From NCBI GenBank assembly GCA_024699855.1, contig JAMPIQ010000002.1, positions 2,604,001 to 2,668,000 on the forward strand: 64,000 nucleotides of DNA, given 5' to 3'. The position numbers were made by a program, and so were the translations under genes. Shown piece after piece: positions 33,770 through 46,133 of the stretch; position 1 is the first letter of the stretch; each line of letters begins with the position of its first letter. Under the pieces are notes generated by a model. That model worked only from the letters and a program-made list of their open reading frames with translations, made no database searches and had not been told where the DNA came from. Source of the stretch: Aphelenchoides besseyi (lineage: Eukaryota; Nematoda; Chromadorea; Rhabditida; Aphelenchoididae).

Positions 33770-34494
33770 TTAATATAAGTGTTCGAATAAGATAGTGGTA
33801 TCGTAATTTGAGCTTCGATCAATCGACTTAAATTCAATAGCAAACTCGTTGTTTCTGCCATTTGTTCTGTCTGAAAACCCAACTTCCAAAAGTGTCTTAT
33901 GATCAGATCTCACCGTTTGCTCAATCAGAGCATTCAGCTGATGTGTAGTATTCTTCGAGCTCTCTAAACCCTCCACAATTTGATCCAATCTGTCGACTAC
34001 TGACGATTTAAAATTCGAACCTTCGGTTTTTGTTTTCGGAACGTGGATCTTGGATGCAACCTTCGTTTGCTCTTTATCGACAAGCACCGTGAGTACACTG
34101 AAACAATGAAATAACCACTGCAATCCTAAAGAACTCACAAAAACAAGATCGCAAACAAAAGAGTGACACAGAAATTTCGTTGAGTGCAAAAACGTTTCCC
34201 TTCAAAGCTCTCGAGTTGAAGTCCAGAATCCTCGTTCGTGAAATCGAGTTGATAGAAAGTAAACGCCACCAGACATCCGATCACAAAACTGAACGCACAC
34301 CACAACAATCGAGCAATCGCACGAACAACTCGACAATCGAACGAACAGCCCACGAACTCAAAACGAAACAAACGCATGTAGAGTAGAACCACAAGTAGAA
34401 GTTGAAAGCAAACAATCCAAATCAACGAACTCCACAGAACATGATCTTCGTTCATCATATCCTCCACAAAATCGCCCAACCAACTCGTCTTCAT
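33770..34494 (-). CDS. hypothetical membrane protein with coiled-coil-like tail
   Basis: Two exons from 34494 (intron GTGAGTTCTTTAGG to TTGTTTCAG near 34099-34138). The N-terminal half has several hydrophobic segments: SSLIWIVCFQLLLVVLLYM, ALARLLWCAF-type and NFCVTLLFAILFLVL, predicting three to four membrane passes. The C-terminal half is hydrophilic and heptad-like (VVDRLDQIVEGLESS, NALIEQTVRSDHK). Stop at 33770. The combination suggests an anchored scaffold, but no family is recognised. The model may continue past this stop through a GTAATT donor. Confidence 0.5.
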
Positions 34495-35332
34495 TTTTGT
34501 CAGAAAATGAGCCGTTCAACCAAAACGAATTGCCAGTGAAAGAAAAAGCAAACGATTGCGCAATCGACCGAGAGATTATGTCCTTGTTGTAATGAAATTT
34601 CTCTTCCACAATTCGACCTCTTTTCCTGTTTGACACTCAGCTCGTGGACGGAGATCTCGATGTGCTGTGAACCCGAATAGTCTCTCGACATTTGCCCAAC
34701 AATTGCACCTGCTCATGCAAGAGAACGACAATAATCGGAAAGAACAGTTCGAATTCACCTTCCTGTCCGTTTCGTCCAGTAAAATCAATAGAAAAGTTTA
34801 CGAAAACGGAAGTTTTTACGTAGAGATCCAAAATTTTATTTTGACATTAAGAATCGTATTTTTTAGTTAGTTCGCAGATTGTACCTCGAGATTGTCCTTA
34901 TCTTGGCTTTTCATATAAACTCATTTTTATTGTCTACAATCTTTTGGATTGTAGTTCAATTTTACGTCTATTTTGAGAACAACTCTTTCCATCGATTCGC
35001 TTTTCTGACTGGCTGATGACTTGTTTGTTATAACTAGTCGACTTACGCTGGTTTACAATTCAGAGTTCAAACTTCGTTTGCAGATCGTCTACTCAGCTAC
35101 GAGCCGTCAAGTGGTTCCAGATTACACCGACGACCAAACTCTTGATTTGATTTCGTTCCTTGAAACCTGTGGTCTTTAGTTTATGAAGTGCTCAGCAACC
35201 CACGGGTTTTTGAATACACTCATTTATCAACTTAAGAAGTCGAAATGTTTGCGAACAAGAGATCAATGAATATTGGAAATTGAGTTCGTTTGACTGCAAT
35301 ATATGAACTGAAGGTCTGATAACTTTCATGCC
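34495..35332. other. intergenic region
   Basis: Several overlapping open frames at 34500-34870 on both strands but none with convincing content. Otherwise AT-rich, presumably upstream sequence of the GPCR gene. Confidence 0.35.
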
Positions 35333-36640
35333 ATGGATCTTCTGTCACGACAGCACATCTCTGAGTTTATTTTCGTCTCGTATATGTTTACGACGTTGAC
35401 TGTGATTGCCGGAATATTTTCTATTATGGTGATATTCAGATATTCAACTAAATCTATGGATGCTAATTACAAAAACCATTTGTTGAACATTGCGATAACG
35501 ATTCTTCTGAGTGATTTGTGCTTCCAGTTCTTCTGTAGACCCTATGTTCTTTTTCCTGTAAGTACAATCGTTCAATAGTGCTATGCTGATCGTTTCCAGA
35601 TAGTCGGCGTTTGTATGGTCGGATCTATTGATACGGCTTTTGACCAGTTCATGGACAAAGATACTATAATGCGAATTGCCTCGGTAAGTACGAACAACCA
35701 GACACTCTCACATGAAATTCAGTTTCTCCAAGTGTTTGCTACAACTTCTTCTCTTGCCGCCGTTTCAAATGCTACGATCCATCGATACGTGATAACCGTT
35801 CGCTTGATACATCCGCTGCCAAATGTGTTCACTCAAAAATATTTTCTTGGTGGTACTATGGTTGTTCTGCAGTTCCTATGGCCACTGGTTGGCTGCATTT
35901 TGTGCCTGAATTTACAATTACATAGTGAAATAGCAATCCGAGAAAACACTGTGGTTTGTGTTGGTCGATTTAAAATTAATGAGCACTTTTGTTGTAGATC
36001 GATGCTCATACTGTGACCCAATCACAAATTCATCCGTGCTTCATAGCTTCCACGAACATTTGGAATGCTCTTTACACTGTTCGTATAACTACAGTAGTAA
36101 GCGTGAATGGCGGGTTGTGTGCTTTCGGTTCGATGGTTCTTGTGATTTCGTGTTGGAGAAAATTGAAACTCGCACAAGTTCAGCAATCGACTGTTTCTCA
36201 AAGAACAATAGCAGTAAGAGATTGACCAATGATTTGAAAATAAAGCTCGATTGTTTAGCTAGAGAAACAGTTGATGTTTTCTTTGGGTGTACAAGTGTGT
36301 TTGTTGATTTAATGATTGAAATCTTTGAGTTTCAGGCCTTCACACCGAACATAATGTTCGTCGTTTGTTTGTTGTTGTTGATCGTCAGTTTCTTTACCGA
36401 AACAACTTTTTCGAGTAAGTGAAGTCGACTATTCTGCGATTACCTTACATGATAGATATCGTTGGATCATATGTGCTTCGAATTGGTTCTTGTCATTCGA
36501 TTGGAAACTTGCTTATTATGGTCTACACAATACCGGCCTTCAGGAAAGGATTCCGTAAAGATCTACGAATATTAGTGAGACGAAAACAATTACATTATGT
36601 TACTTCTGCTTGGGTAACGAACAGCACGAGAATCCTATGA
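35333..36640 (+). CDS. serpentine seven-transmembrane receptor (nematode chemoreceptor type)
   Basis: Rhodopsin-like GPCR from a divergent nematode chemoreceptor class. Exons 35333-35559, about 35601-35682, 35722-35953, 35999-36211, then about 36337-36415 after a 125-bp intron, and about 36460-36640. Hydrophobic helices alternate with short loops: FTTLTVIAGIFSIMVIF, NIAITILLSDLCFQFF, FATTSSLAAVSNATIHRY, MVVLQFLWPLVGCILCL, VVSVNGGLCAFGSMVLVI, NIMFVVCLLLLIVSF and ending with SIGNLLIMVYTIPAFRKGFRKDL. The SNATIHRYVIT stretch occupies the DRY position at the end of helix III. Plasma membrane, likely chemosensory. Subfamily (sra, srw and so on) not resolved. Confidence 0.78.
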
Positions 36641-36871
36641 TTCATGTTGAAAATAAACGATTTTGACACTTGAATTGCTCATTTTACGAGAAGATGCTTC
36701 TTTGCGGTCGTAAAAAGGTCCACATTCTTAATCAATTGGATTTCAAAAGTTTCATTACTTTCCGAGTCATCTGTTACCGCTATTTAGTCGAACGCCAACT
36801 CTTCTTTTTGTTGCCGTCCATCTCGCTTGTGGTTTAATTTGTCGATTCCGATTTCTAACTGGTCAGAAAAG

Positions 36872-38297
36872 ATGCCAAAAGCGGAGAAAGGAAGCTCGAA
36901 GGCTCAAGCCAATAAGGTCAAATCGAAGGGACTTCAGAAGTTGAAATGGTAAGTTGACTTTTGTTCGATGGAATTTATTTGCTGTCTTAGGTTTTGTCAA
37001 ATGTGCAACAAACAATGTCGAGATCAAAACGGCTTCAAGTGCCATTTGACAAGTGAAAGTCATCAACGGCAATTGCTTCTTTTCGCCGAAAATGAAAGTT
37101 CGTATTTGCGGGAGTTCAGTCGTGACTTTGAAGCAACGTTCATGCACGTGAGTTGGCGAATTGATTTGCAGGAATCATTTCTTTACTTTAGATTCTGCGC
37201 TTCACTTATGGTGGCAAACGAGTTCGAGCCAACGACGTGTATCAAGAGTATATTAAAGACAAAGGACACATTCACATGAACGCCACAAATTGGCATTCGT
37301 TGGGAGGTTTCGTTCGCTATTTGGGTGAAACTGGAAAATGCAAAATCGATCAAACGGAAAAGGGTATGTCAGCTATCAGCTACACAGTTCGCAGTGTTTC
37401 TTTAGGTTGGCACATTCAGTACATCGACAAAGAGAATGAAGTGCGTAAGCAACAGATCCAAGAGAAAGCCAAACAAGAGAAGACGGATGAGGAAAGAATG
37501 AACGAGATTTTGCAACGCCAAATCGAACGGTAAGCATAAGCAATTTGTAACATTTTGTTGGCTTATTTATAGGGCTCTTGAAAAGGCTGGAGACGAAGAG
37601 ACAACCGAAGCAGAGCCAAAAGAATTTGTACGTGCCACCGAAGACACAAAGATCAAATTCGAGTTAGCTCCAATGAAACCAACGAAAGACTCGATTGTTT
37701 TGCCCAAAATTGAACAATCCGGTAGTGGAGCGGAAGAAGATGTCAAGCCTTCGAAAAGAGACTTGGAACGTGAAAGAGACGTGAAACCGGACATCAAACG
37801 CGAATTCGATTTGAGACCTTCAAAACCATCGTCCAGTGGAAAGAAACGTTCGGCATTGGAACAACTTCGTCAAGAAGAAGAACGATTCAAAGAGAAGAGA
37901 AATCGAAAAGATTATTGGCTGCACGAAGGGATAATCGTCAAAATTGTTACAAAAAAATACGGTGACAAGTTCTACAAAGCAAAAGGCGAAGTCATTGGAG
38001 TAATTGACAAATACAAAGCGGAGATTGAAATTCCTTCAGGTGAGTTTAATTCTTCACATCAATTTATTTTGTGCGATTTCAGGTGATGTAGTGAAAGTGC
38101 ATCAGGATTACTTGGAGACTGTGATTCCAGCGCATGGCAAAGACATGCTCGTTGTTAACGGAGCGTATCGTGGCGAAAAAGCGGTATTAGAAGAGGTTCT
38201 AGAAGACGATTTCTTGCTTAAACTTCGGATTAAAGAAGGAACACGAAATGGTCGTTCTCTTGAGGTTCCATACGAAGATGCATCGAAATTAGCCTAA
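36872..38297 (+). CDS. DNA/RNA-binding protein KIN17
   Basis: Conserved nuclear protein with roles in DNA replication, repair and pre-mRNA splicing. Exons begin 36872-36948 (KSKGLQKLKW) and 36991-37147 with the C2H2 finger WFCQMCNKQCRDQNGFKCH, SESHQRQLLL. The winged-helix region is KRVRANDVYQEYIKD, HIHMNATNWHSL, CKIDQTEKGWHIQYID. A charged linker follows (RKQQIQEKAKQEK). The C-terminal KOW/SH3-like tandem domain reads YWLHEGIIVKIVTKK, YLETVIPAHGKDMLVVNGAYRG, LEVPYEDASKLA. Seven exons; length about 385 residues, matching the family. Alignment to the human protein is unmistakable by eye. The stop is at 38295-38297. Confidence 0.95.
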
Positions 38298-38754
38298 CAG
38301 TCTCTTGTTGTACATTCGTTTCTGTATGTTCTTATAAAGTTGATCAAAATAAGAAGTAAACCACATGAGTTTGTACTTTGCGTTATTCAATTCTCCACAA
38401 AGATCGTTAAATTTAATTGGCTTAAACTAAAATGAACGAAAACGGGTATGGAAGCTGAAGGAGTGGACGTGAGACTTTCGATAGTCGGTTCTGTTCTTAC
38501 GCCAAATAGAAAACACCCTAAAGGAATTGGATAGGACGTTCTTTACTACCAATTCCACATCGAGTAACTGTCCACTTTCATGTTTTTATCTGTCTTTTAA
38601 GCAAAGTCAATTCGTTTGCCCATTTGATTCGGTGTTTGCTGTTATCTATCACAAGGTTTATAAACGTTATATCTTAATTTATTCGTTTGTTTCCGCCTCT
38701 TCCGTTCTGACTTCACAGTTTGCATTCAACATTCTATTCCAACAAACTTTTTGT
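38298..38754. other. tail-to-tail intergenic region
   Basis: Separates KIN17 from TRM13, both ending toward it. Frames here are short and without recognisable content; this is probably 3' UTR. Confidence 0.4.
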
Positions 38755-40126
38755 TTATTCAGACCTCTTTTTTCCAACAATCAACAAATTTTCCGGAGAA
38801 ACTTCGTAGTCAACGTACTGATAGATCTTCACGTCGTATCCCAAAGTTGCCAAATGCCGGGCCCGAGAGATTTCGATTAGTTTCTTTGCTCGACGTCCCC
38901 ACTCCAGTTTTTGAATGTTCAGTTTTCCAACCGCTGTGTCGTCCGATTCCCGGAATTTGCAAGTTGCCCACGTACTGACATGCCTCAAAGCCGAGAAGTC
39001 TTCAGATGTCTTGATGCCAATCGATTCCAAGAACTCGAGTCCAGCAAACTAACAAATTAGATTAGCACGTTTAGTCGTTTGCTTACTTCTTCGAAAGTGC
39101 ATTTGTGATGACAACACGGCGCTAAAGCAAAACCGATACACTGTGTTCCGTTCTTAATTCCATTTGCGATGCATCGAATACCCGCATCAGTTGCCGAACC
39201 ACAAAAATGTTTGCAAACGACGGTAACTCCTGACGTTGACTTCTAAACATTTAAAATTAAACGAACAGAAAAGGTTGCTCACTTCAATCAAAGGTACTTT
39301 GCTCAAATCCAAATGCTCGATGGAACAGCGAAGACGTTGAATTGACAAACTCGGATCTTCCTACAAGAAGACAAATTACATCGCAGAACTTCTGTATATA
39401 CGTGAACTGCTCGTCTATCGAATTTGTTTCTGGCACCCATTCGATCGATTAGAAGGAAATTGCATTGCGGAGCTTGTTTTGCAGTCCAATACACTAGTTG
39501 AGCTTTGCCACTTCCCAAGTCCACCAAACACGAATCCTTGGAGTTGGAAAGAAGACCATAAGCTTCCAAATGATCTGAAAACAAACATAAAATGAAACCT
39601 CTAACCGGACACTTACCAATAATTGAACCCATTTGTATCAAATGACAATTCTTCTTTTTATTTCCGTCTTCTCCCGCTTTCTTCATGTTTTTTTCGTAGA
39701 ATTTAAGTTCCGACAAACAGCCAATATCCTCTTTGATCTTCTCGTAGGCTTCATCTATCAATTTGACCACCGAGTTTAGTTTCTCATCGCTCGCACGTTG
39801 GAATTCTTCGCTCATTCCGCTCATCAACTCCGCTGATCGTTTCAGTCGATTAACGTCTTTGGATATCCACGGCTCATTGGATAGTCGGGCGTTACAGCGT
39901 TCCAGATGGTCTTCAAGCTCCGTCTTTTGGACCGTATGTGTTGGATCATTCGGACATGGAATTCGTGTCTTGAAAACTGAAGATAAGAAGAATACAAAGA
40001 AATTACCTCGTTGTTCGGATCATGGACAAGATGTTCACCACAAAAACGATTTCCAACTTTAGTCTGCATTTTGCATTGTCGTTTCTTTCTCGGCACCACG
40101 TACTCACAACGCCTTGATTCACTCAT
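38755..40126 (-). CDS. tRNA 2'-O-methyltransferase TRM13
   Basis: Enzyme that methylates the 2'-OH of nucleotide 4 in the acceptor stem of certain tRNAs, using SAM. From 40126: an N-terminal CCCH zinc finger RRCEYVVPRKKRQCKM...RFCGEH, a CHHC-type second finger IPCPNDPTHTVQK...HLERC, then the methyltransferase domain with DLGSGKAQLVYW (SAM-binding), FLLIDRMGARNKFDR, HFCGSATDAGIRC, IGFALAPCCHHKCTF and the end WGRRAKKLIEISRARHL, VSPENLLIV. All blocks of the family are present in order; about 370 residues in seven exons. Cytoplasm or nucleus. An ATG-less extension upstream would use TTG, so 40126 is the natural start. Confidence 0.93.
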
Positions 40127-40233
40127 CTTCAAACAATGTTAACACTTATTGTGACTGTAAGGAGAAGTATACAAGGGCAAAAATGAGCCCTTCGCAATGA
40201 TACGCTAATTAATTTTAATTTTATTGAAAACAT

Positions 40234-41468
40234 CTAAAATTTGACTGATTTTGCAATGATCCACTCCAAATCTTCCGGCAATCTTTTGTTGTTGCAACGA
40301 TAGAAATGACGGCAACGTTGGAACACGTGTTCATAGTGCGGACGATCTTTCGGCGAAATTTGCTTCTTGAGTGAACGCCACAAGATCTCGAGAGCCTTAA
40401 AATCCGCTTGTTTTCCTGAAACAAAATTTTAAACCAAAACCCAGTCTTCGCAAACAAACCGTAAAGAATGGCCAACGTGTTGAATAGTTCCAATCGTGCC
40501 CTGTGATTCTCCGGTAACATTCGAGGCAACTGAATCAATGGCTCGAGAATTTTTGGCTGAAATACTCATTGTATACAAAATAAGCAACAAGAGCTCACAT
40601 CTTTAACGGCCGCAGCAACTCCACAAATGTATCGAAGCTCATCAACGCCGAAATGTCGCTCATCGTTCTTCAACTGATCGAAAAACTCCAGAGCTCGACC
40701 CTCAGCGAGAAGAATCGCACCGTTGATGCAATGACGAGGCATTCGACCGCCGTGTTTCTCAATCAAATCAAGACCTGAAATACAATGTAAACAATCGTAA
40801 GAACCCTTTTACCTTTTGCGTAGACTTTCCTTTGCCCAATCTTTCGAATTGCTTTCAAAATCTCGTAAATGGACGATGGAAAAACTTTAAGGTGAGGATG
40901 TAGATTACAAAGTTCCGTATAAGCTTCCAAAGTAATCTCCGGAGTTGAGTGATTGCTACAAAAAATAAACAACAGAGTAGAAGGAAGCCAACCGTTGAAG
41001 ATCTGCTTTCACTAACTCCAACATCCATCCATCGTCCAGTTTCGTTAATTTTAATTCCACCAACAAAAATGCCAATCGCCACACCGCACCAAGCGGATCG
41101 ACCAACGTTTTCGAGTTTATGACCGTGCGAATTGCTGTCTGCATGTGATCGACGTTCAAGGGAAACTTCTCCGACCTTGTAACCGTTTCATCGGTTGGTT
41201 CGTTTTCAGCATTCAGACGCGTGAATCCGAAACGCTCCAACTCGTGAAACGGTGCATCGATTTCGGAAGACGAAAGAGCAGCTAAACGCGCAGTCAGAGA
41301 TTTTATTTCCGGCCAAACTGTCGGTTTCGAAGAAGCGATGGCCGTTGACGAAGAGGCTGCAGCAGTTGAACTTGCTGTCAACCGATAAAACCTGAAGCTT
41401 TAAGATTCGACAAATTCTTGGAAATGAACTTACCGTAAACTCAAACCGTAGATTCTTCTCTTTAGCAT
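40234..41468 (-). CDS. putative mitochondrial helical-repeat protein
   Basis: From 41468 the first exon encodes MLKRRIYGLSLR, which joins FYRLTASSTAA: basic, Ser/Ala-rich, no acidic residues, a good mitochondrial targeting peptide. The rest is a succession of short helices: PTVWPEIKSLTARLAAL, WRLAFLLVELKLTKL, LEAYTELCNLHPHLKVF, LDLIEKHGGRMPRHC, KILEPLIQLPRMLP, LEILWRSLKKQ. The stop is at 40234. About 340 residues over seven exons. This resembles pentatricopeptide/TPR-type mitochondrial RNA-metabolism proteins, but I cannot match individual repeats, so the family is tentative. Confidence 0.55.
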
Positions 41469-41627
41469 TCTGAAGGCACTTCGATCACTAAAACAACCCA
41501 AATGATCTGACCTTCTGATTAATAACTAGAACTACAACCAATTGACACGATGCCACAGCAACTTCGTTTGACATTTTCCGCTTCGGAAACACGGTGATTG
41601 ACGACAAGTTGACAACAAAGAACGAAT

Positions 41628-43036
41628 TCATTCGATTAGAAATACGAAGAACAAACAAAGAAAGAAATTTGGCAGCAACAAATCAGCGGCATTTTGTCGG
41701 GTGTTCGGATTCCAAATGTTCGTTGAAAACCCGATCATTGGAGTTGTTTCGTCCAGCGCCAAAATCAAGCAATACTTTCGCAGGAGATCATTTCCAAAGA
41801 TCCAAGATGGTCGAAAATCGTCGTCACTGTTGTCCGGATTCGGTCGTATTGTAATGTAGCTGACGAATTCTGATTGATGAACATCTTTGGGCTGCAAACA
41901 ACATTAGAAGGACACCAAAAAACAACTTACGGTGATTACGTAGTCTTCCAAATCTAAGCGTATAATCACGTTGCTCGAAAAAGTGAATACAAGTTGGTAT
42001 GGAGTGAATGTCGAACCTTTCAATAGACCCCAAAATGTACCATTACCCACGGGTTTGGCCCCAATTTTGTAAAAAAAGACATCAGTAAATGATCGAGGAG
42101 CCAAAGTGAACTCAACTCCCGGTCGAAAAGCAACCAACGGAGTTGTTCGATCGGTATATTCGTCCAACGAAACACTGAAAAAGTCGTTTTTAAATCAAAA
42201 GGTATTGTTGTTTACCGCAGTAACCGTATCATCCACGCGTTAGTGTCATAAAGTCGAACAAGTTGTAAATCATTTCGACAATTAACTGTATCAGTGCGGC
42301 CTATAGTCAGTGAGCCTTCCGGTCGTGTACCTTCGGTGCGTGTGGTGTTGGAGCGATCGGCAAGAATTGTAATGGTTGATTGAACGGTGTGATGCAACAT
42401 CTCACGTATCGGAATATCACGATTCCCATCTTCCAGTCCCAATCCAAAAACTCCGCTTTGTGAAGTTTGAAATGGTACTTGAGTTGCTAATCCAAATTTC
42501 TGTCGATAAGAAACATAAAACGAGATCTAAGACAACGTTTAGCACAAGTAGATTCCAACTTACGCTCACGTTATCCGAAACGTAGTCTCCAGTAACTGAT
42601 TGGTCGAACATGAACGGACGATTGAGATCGTGCAAAGTCAACGAAGTTCTGAAATAACAATTTAAACTTGTTCGTAATTCAGAAACAACTTTCGATCGAA
42701 GAGATCTTTTCCAGCCACGTTTCCACAGGTGTTGCTGTTCGTACAAGAAACGTCGTAAATCCACATTCCAGCGACGTAGAGGTCCAATTGAAGTTCGTAG
42801 AAGTGAGCTAAACATCGATTTCGATCACAATCTTAATTACAGTTACTTGGAGTTCCAACGAAAATCATCGTGATAAACTCGTCTTTCCAACGAGTAGTAA
42901 ATCCTAGACTGATATCGTTGTCTTTGAAGAAAATCGAATTGTCCTGATTCGGATACAACTCGCCGCCCATCAGCTTCAGATCTTCGGCATTCGAGTTGAA
43001 AAACATTAAGAAATAAAAAACGTATAGTTTCGTCAT
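41628..43036 (-). CDS. catalytically degenerate pepsin-like (A1-fold) protein with C-terminal hydrophobic tail
   Basis: From 43036: signal peptide KLYVFYFLMFFNSNA, then a bilobal A1-type protein. The position of the first catalytic motif (after the VGTP-like IFVGTPSN and LQLDL) reads LQLDLYVAGMW instead of DTGSSNLW. A family-type flap and GVFGLGLEDG block follow. The second lobe has NGTFWGLLKGS where the second DTG should be. It ends with PSWIFGNDLLRKYC and DETTPMIGFSTN (family WILGD-FLR-YY and IGFA). Both active-site Asp-Thr-Gly motifs are therefore gone. After NAADLLLP comes a terminal hydrophobic run NFFLCLFFVFLIE, suggesting a GPI anchor. Some 9 exons and several N-glycosylation sites. 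Likely an extracellular binding protein rather than an enzyme. Confidence 0.72.
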
Positions 43037-44067
43037 TTTAGTCAACTTAAGAGCGAAGACGAGCAACAAAGTCATTCAGATTCCATCAAGAGCGCGATGT
43101 TTATTCAAACGGCCGAGTCCACAGAAACCGATGATTCAGATTCCCGGAAACGACGAAACTTGCAAAGTTGACGTTAAGAAGTTGCATGAAAACATTTGAT
43201 TTGCAAATTGTGTTCCTGAGTAATGGGTTTGTGTGGCTAATTGTTGTTCTATGGCCTTAAACGAAACCCAAATGAACACGCAAACTGGTGGCCATTCAAC
43301 CTTCTCGCGAGGGGACGAAAATCCGCGACTTCGGACGCCCATTTCTAAGGTTTTTTTTTGTTTATTTTGGCTGCAAGGGATAAAGTCGAGACGTTCGAAG
43401 GGATTTTCTTTTTGGCCACTTTTCTTTCGAAGACTTCAAAAACATCCCGAAAATTGAATTCGATAAGCAATTTTGTTTTAAATTTGGTGTTTTCGAAGCC
43501 CACGAGTTCAGTGACCAGCTTGGGATCGGTGATCAGGTTCTATTTGGAAACAACCATTGAATATAGAGAACCTTCTATTCAATGATATTTCCGATTATTC
43601 GAAATTGCTTCTGAGCGCCGGAAAAGTGCGATTATCTTTGATCTTCTTGTGTTGAAGGCCATTCACAGTCTAGTGGTTGCAAGAACACAAACTTGAAGTG
43701 TAACAGCGACTACAGTGGTCAATTAGCGAAATCGAAAAGAGTTCGCAATTCGTCGCTTAAACATTGACCCTGAAGTTCTTATCGTTGTTATCAACTCGAA
43801 AATAAGTTTGGGTATAAGAGGGCTGTCCATCGAGTTTTTTGATGTCCTTTTCGTTTCCACAACTCTTTTTTGTCTCGTACTTATCGAAAAACATACGTGG
43901 TTATAAAAATGTAAACTCAGACGGTCGGCGCCAAAGTTTCGTTCCTTTTTGTTTCGGAAGCCGTGGGTGCAAAGTCGATTGAGAGAAGCGAACATCACGT
44001 TTAGGTGTTTACACTTCCGTTTTATCGAGCTGCCAATTGAGTTTGTTTTTGTCGAGTAATCAAATGC
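43037..44067. other. divergent intergenic region
   Basis: No gene seen. Open frames on both strands near 43140-43580 and 43720-43998 look spurious. It presumably contains promoters of the pepsin-like and esterase genes. Confidence 0.35.
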
Positions 44068-44077
44068 AATTTCAGTT
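44068..44077 (+). promoter_or_regulatory. candidate spliced-leader acceptor of the esterase gene
   Basis: A CAATTTCAG ends four to six bases before the ATG at 44081, too close to have carried a coding exon. It matches the nematode trans-splice acceptor consensus. Confidence 0.5.
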
Positions 44078-44080
44078 GAA

Positions 44081-46082
44081 ATGCATTACCTTATCATATC
44101 ACTTGTTTTTGCTCAACTAGTTTCTGGACTCGAATATTCCTCGACGGTCAAAACAAAGTTTGGATCCGTTCGCGGACTTCTCAGCGAACCGTTTTTCGAT
44201 TACAACAAAGGAGAAAGAGCTGAAGTATTCCTTGGGTTGCCATATGCTCTTCCGCCAATCGGACCACTGAGATTTGAGGTCAGCCGAATACTTTTAATTT
44301 GATTCGACGGTCATTTCCAGAAACCTCAACCTTATAATTTGACTTGGCTTCATGAACGGGAAGCAACGCAGTTTGGTCCCGGTTGTATTCCTTTGATTAA
44401 CATCTATGGATTGCCGGTGGACGAAGACTGTTTGACGCTGAATATCTTCAGACCTCGTCCCACGGTTAGTTGTGTTGTTGCAAACAAGTTCGTAATAAAA
44501 ATCTAGGAAAAAAATGAAAAGAAACAAGTACTTGTCTACGTACACGGTGGAGGCTTTGCGTTCGGATCGTCTCTAATGTACAACTACAACAATCTTTCTG
44601 CAAATTTTGTCTCCCGCGATGTCATCGTAATCACAATCAATTACCGACTTGGCATATACGGTAATACAAAGGTTTAATGTCGTTTTAATGCTTTTAGGGT
44701 TCACATCTACGGGTGATGATAATTTACCAGGCAATCTTGGTCTATGGGATCAAGCGATGGCCTTCAAATGGATCCATGAAAACATCGACTCATTTGGTGG
44801 CGATCCAAATCGAGTTACTGCCTGGGGTTTGAGTGCTGGAGCAGCGTCCGTAGGGCTTCTGACTCTTTCGCCATATTCACAGAGTTCATTTGTTGATTTT
44901 GATTCATAATCAAAGATGGTTTTTAGAGTATATTGCGCAGACAATTGAAATGAGTGGTCCAGCGTTATCTGAATGGGCGGTCAGTGACGAGACAATCGAC
45001 TACACGTATCAGTTTGCTGCGAACATTGGATGTCCGACAGAAAACTCAAAGGAACTCAAAGACTGTTTGCTATCAAAATCTCAGGAATTCATCGTTCAAT
45101 CGACGTTAACATTCGTATGCTCATTGATTCGAACTCATGTTCTTTTTGTTTAGACAAAACCAACTCCAAAACTATTGCAATTTACACCGCGAATCGACGG
45201 TGATTTTCTACCGGAGCCACTGGACGAGTTGATTCGAAAGGCGCCGAAAATCAAAAGTTTAAGCGGAGTGACGGAGACTGAAGTCTTGTATTTCAGTGAG
45301 TGATAACAAGTATCCGAACATCTTAGACTTTATTTCAGCAATTTTGAACAAAGATATGCCGATCAATGCAATTGCCGTACCACCGTCTCGTTTTCACAAC
45401 TACGATCGTCAGGATCTCGAATCCTACGTAACACATTTCAGCGAGTATCTGACCAGAACATTTGGCCATCACAAACAACAAATTCACGATGCGACCGTTG
45501 AGTTTTATACTCGTGGAGCTGCAAAGTTTGAGAAGACGAGCAACTACTCGTATTTCTATTTAAATCGATTCAACGAGATAACTTCCGACTTCTTCTTCAA
45601 CATTCCGGCGCTGTTTCTTGCTCGGGCTCGAAGTGCATATGGAAGTGATTCTTTCGTTTACGTCAATTCCTACTTCAACGAGAAGCAGTTTCCGGCCGAG
45701 GTTCCACTCAAAGCTGCAACACATGCCAACAGTTATCCGTATATGAACGGTCTGTTTCCAGTCGGCGAGTTCGAATTCAACGACAAAGATCGTGAGTTTC
45801 AAAACCTTCTCGCCGATGTATTGGTTCGATTCACAAAAGAAGGGTCAGCAATCGTTCTCAGTTTGTTTTCCATACAAATGTTTTAGTCGTCCAACTGCCG
45901 ATTGGCGTCCGATTACCGTCGATTCGATCAATCACGGACACATCGATAGAAACGGCGATCTTCGACAAATCAATCATGCGCCTTTTAAAGAGGCCTACGA
46001 GTTCTGGAAGAAGATGAACGACCTCAGTGAGAATGGAATCTTCAAAGTCTCACATCAAACGTATAAAAAGATCGAGCTCTAA
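44081..46082 (+). CDS. secreted type-B carboxylesterase
   Basis: Alpha/beta-hydrolase that cleaves carboxylic esters, probably secreted or ER-lumenal. Signal peptide YLIISLVFAQLVSG. Family blocks in order: FGSVRG, FLGLPYALPPIGPLRF, EDCLTLNIF, the oxyanion-hole motif VYVHGGGFAFGS, NYRLG, GNLGLWDQAMAFKWI, the nucleophile elbow WGLSAGAAS (Ser in GLSAG, family GESAG), MSGPAL, an acidic member in GVTETEVLYF, and the catalytic-His region ATHANSYPYMNG. Seven or more exons; first is 44081-44280, last 45887-46082. One intron begins GTTCAT at 44888. About 560 residues. Triad seems complete, so an active enzyme is likely. Its 3' end faces the PI-3-like gene, 51 bases away. Confidence 0.9.
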
Positions 46083-46133
46083 GACCAATAGTCATTATCT
46101 CAATTATGTCGCATTTATGGGTAGAGTAAATAA

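Noticed and set aside
41594..41854. Plus-strand frame overlapping the pepsin-like gene's 3' end
   Set aside because: Antisense shadow of a well-supported exon.
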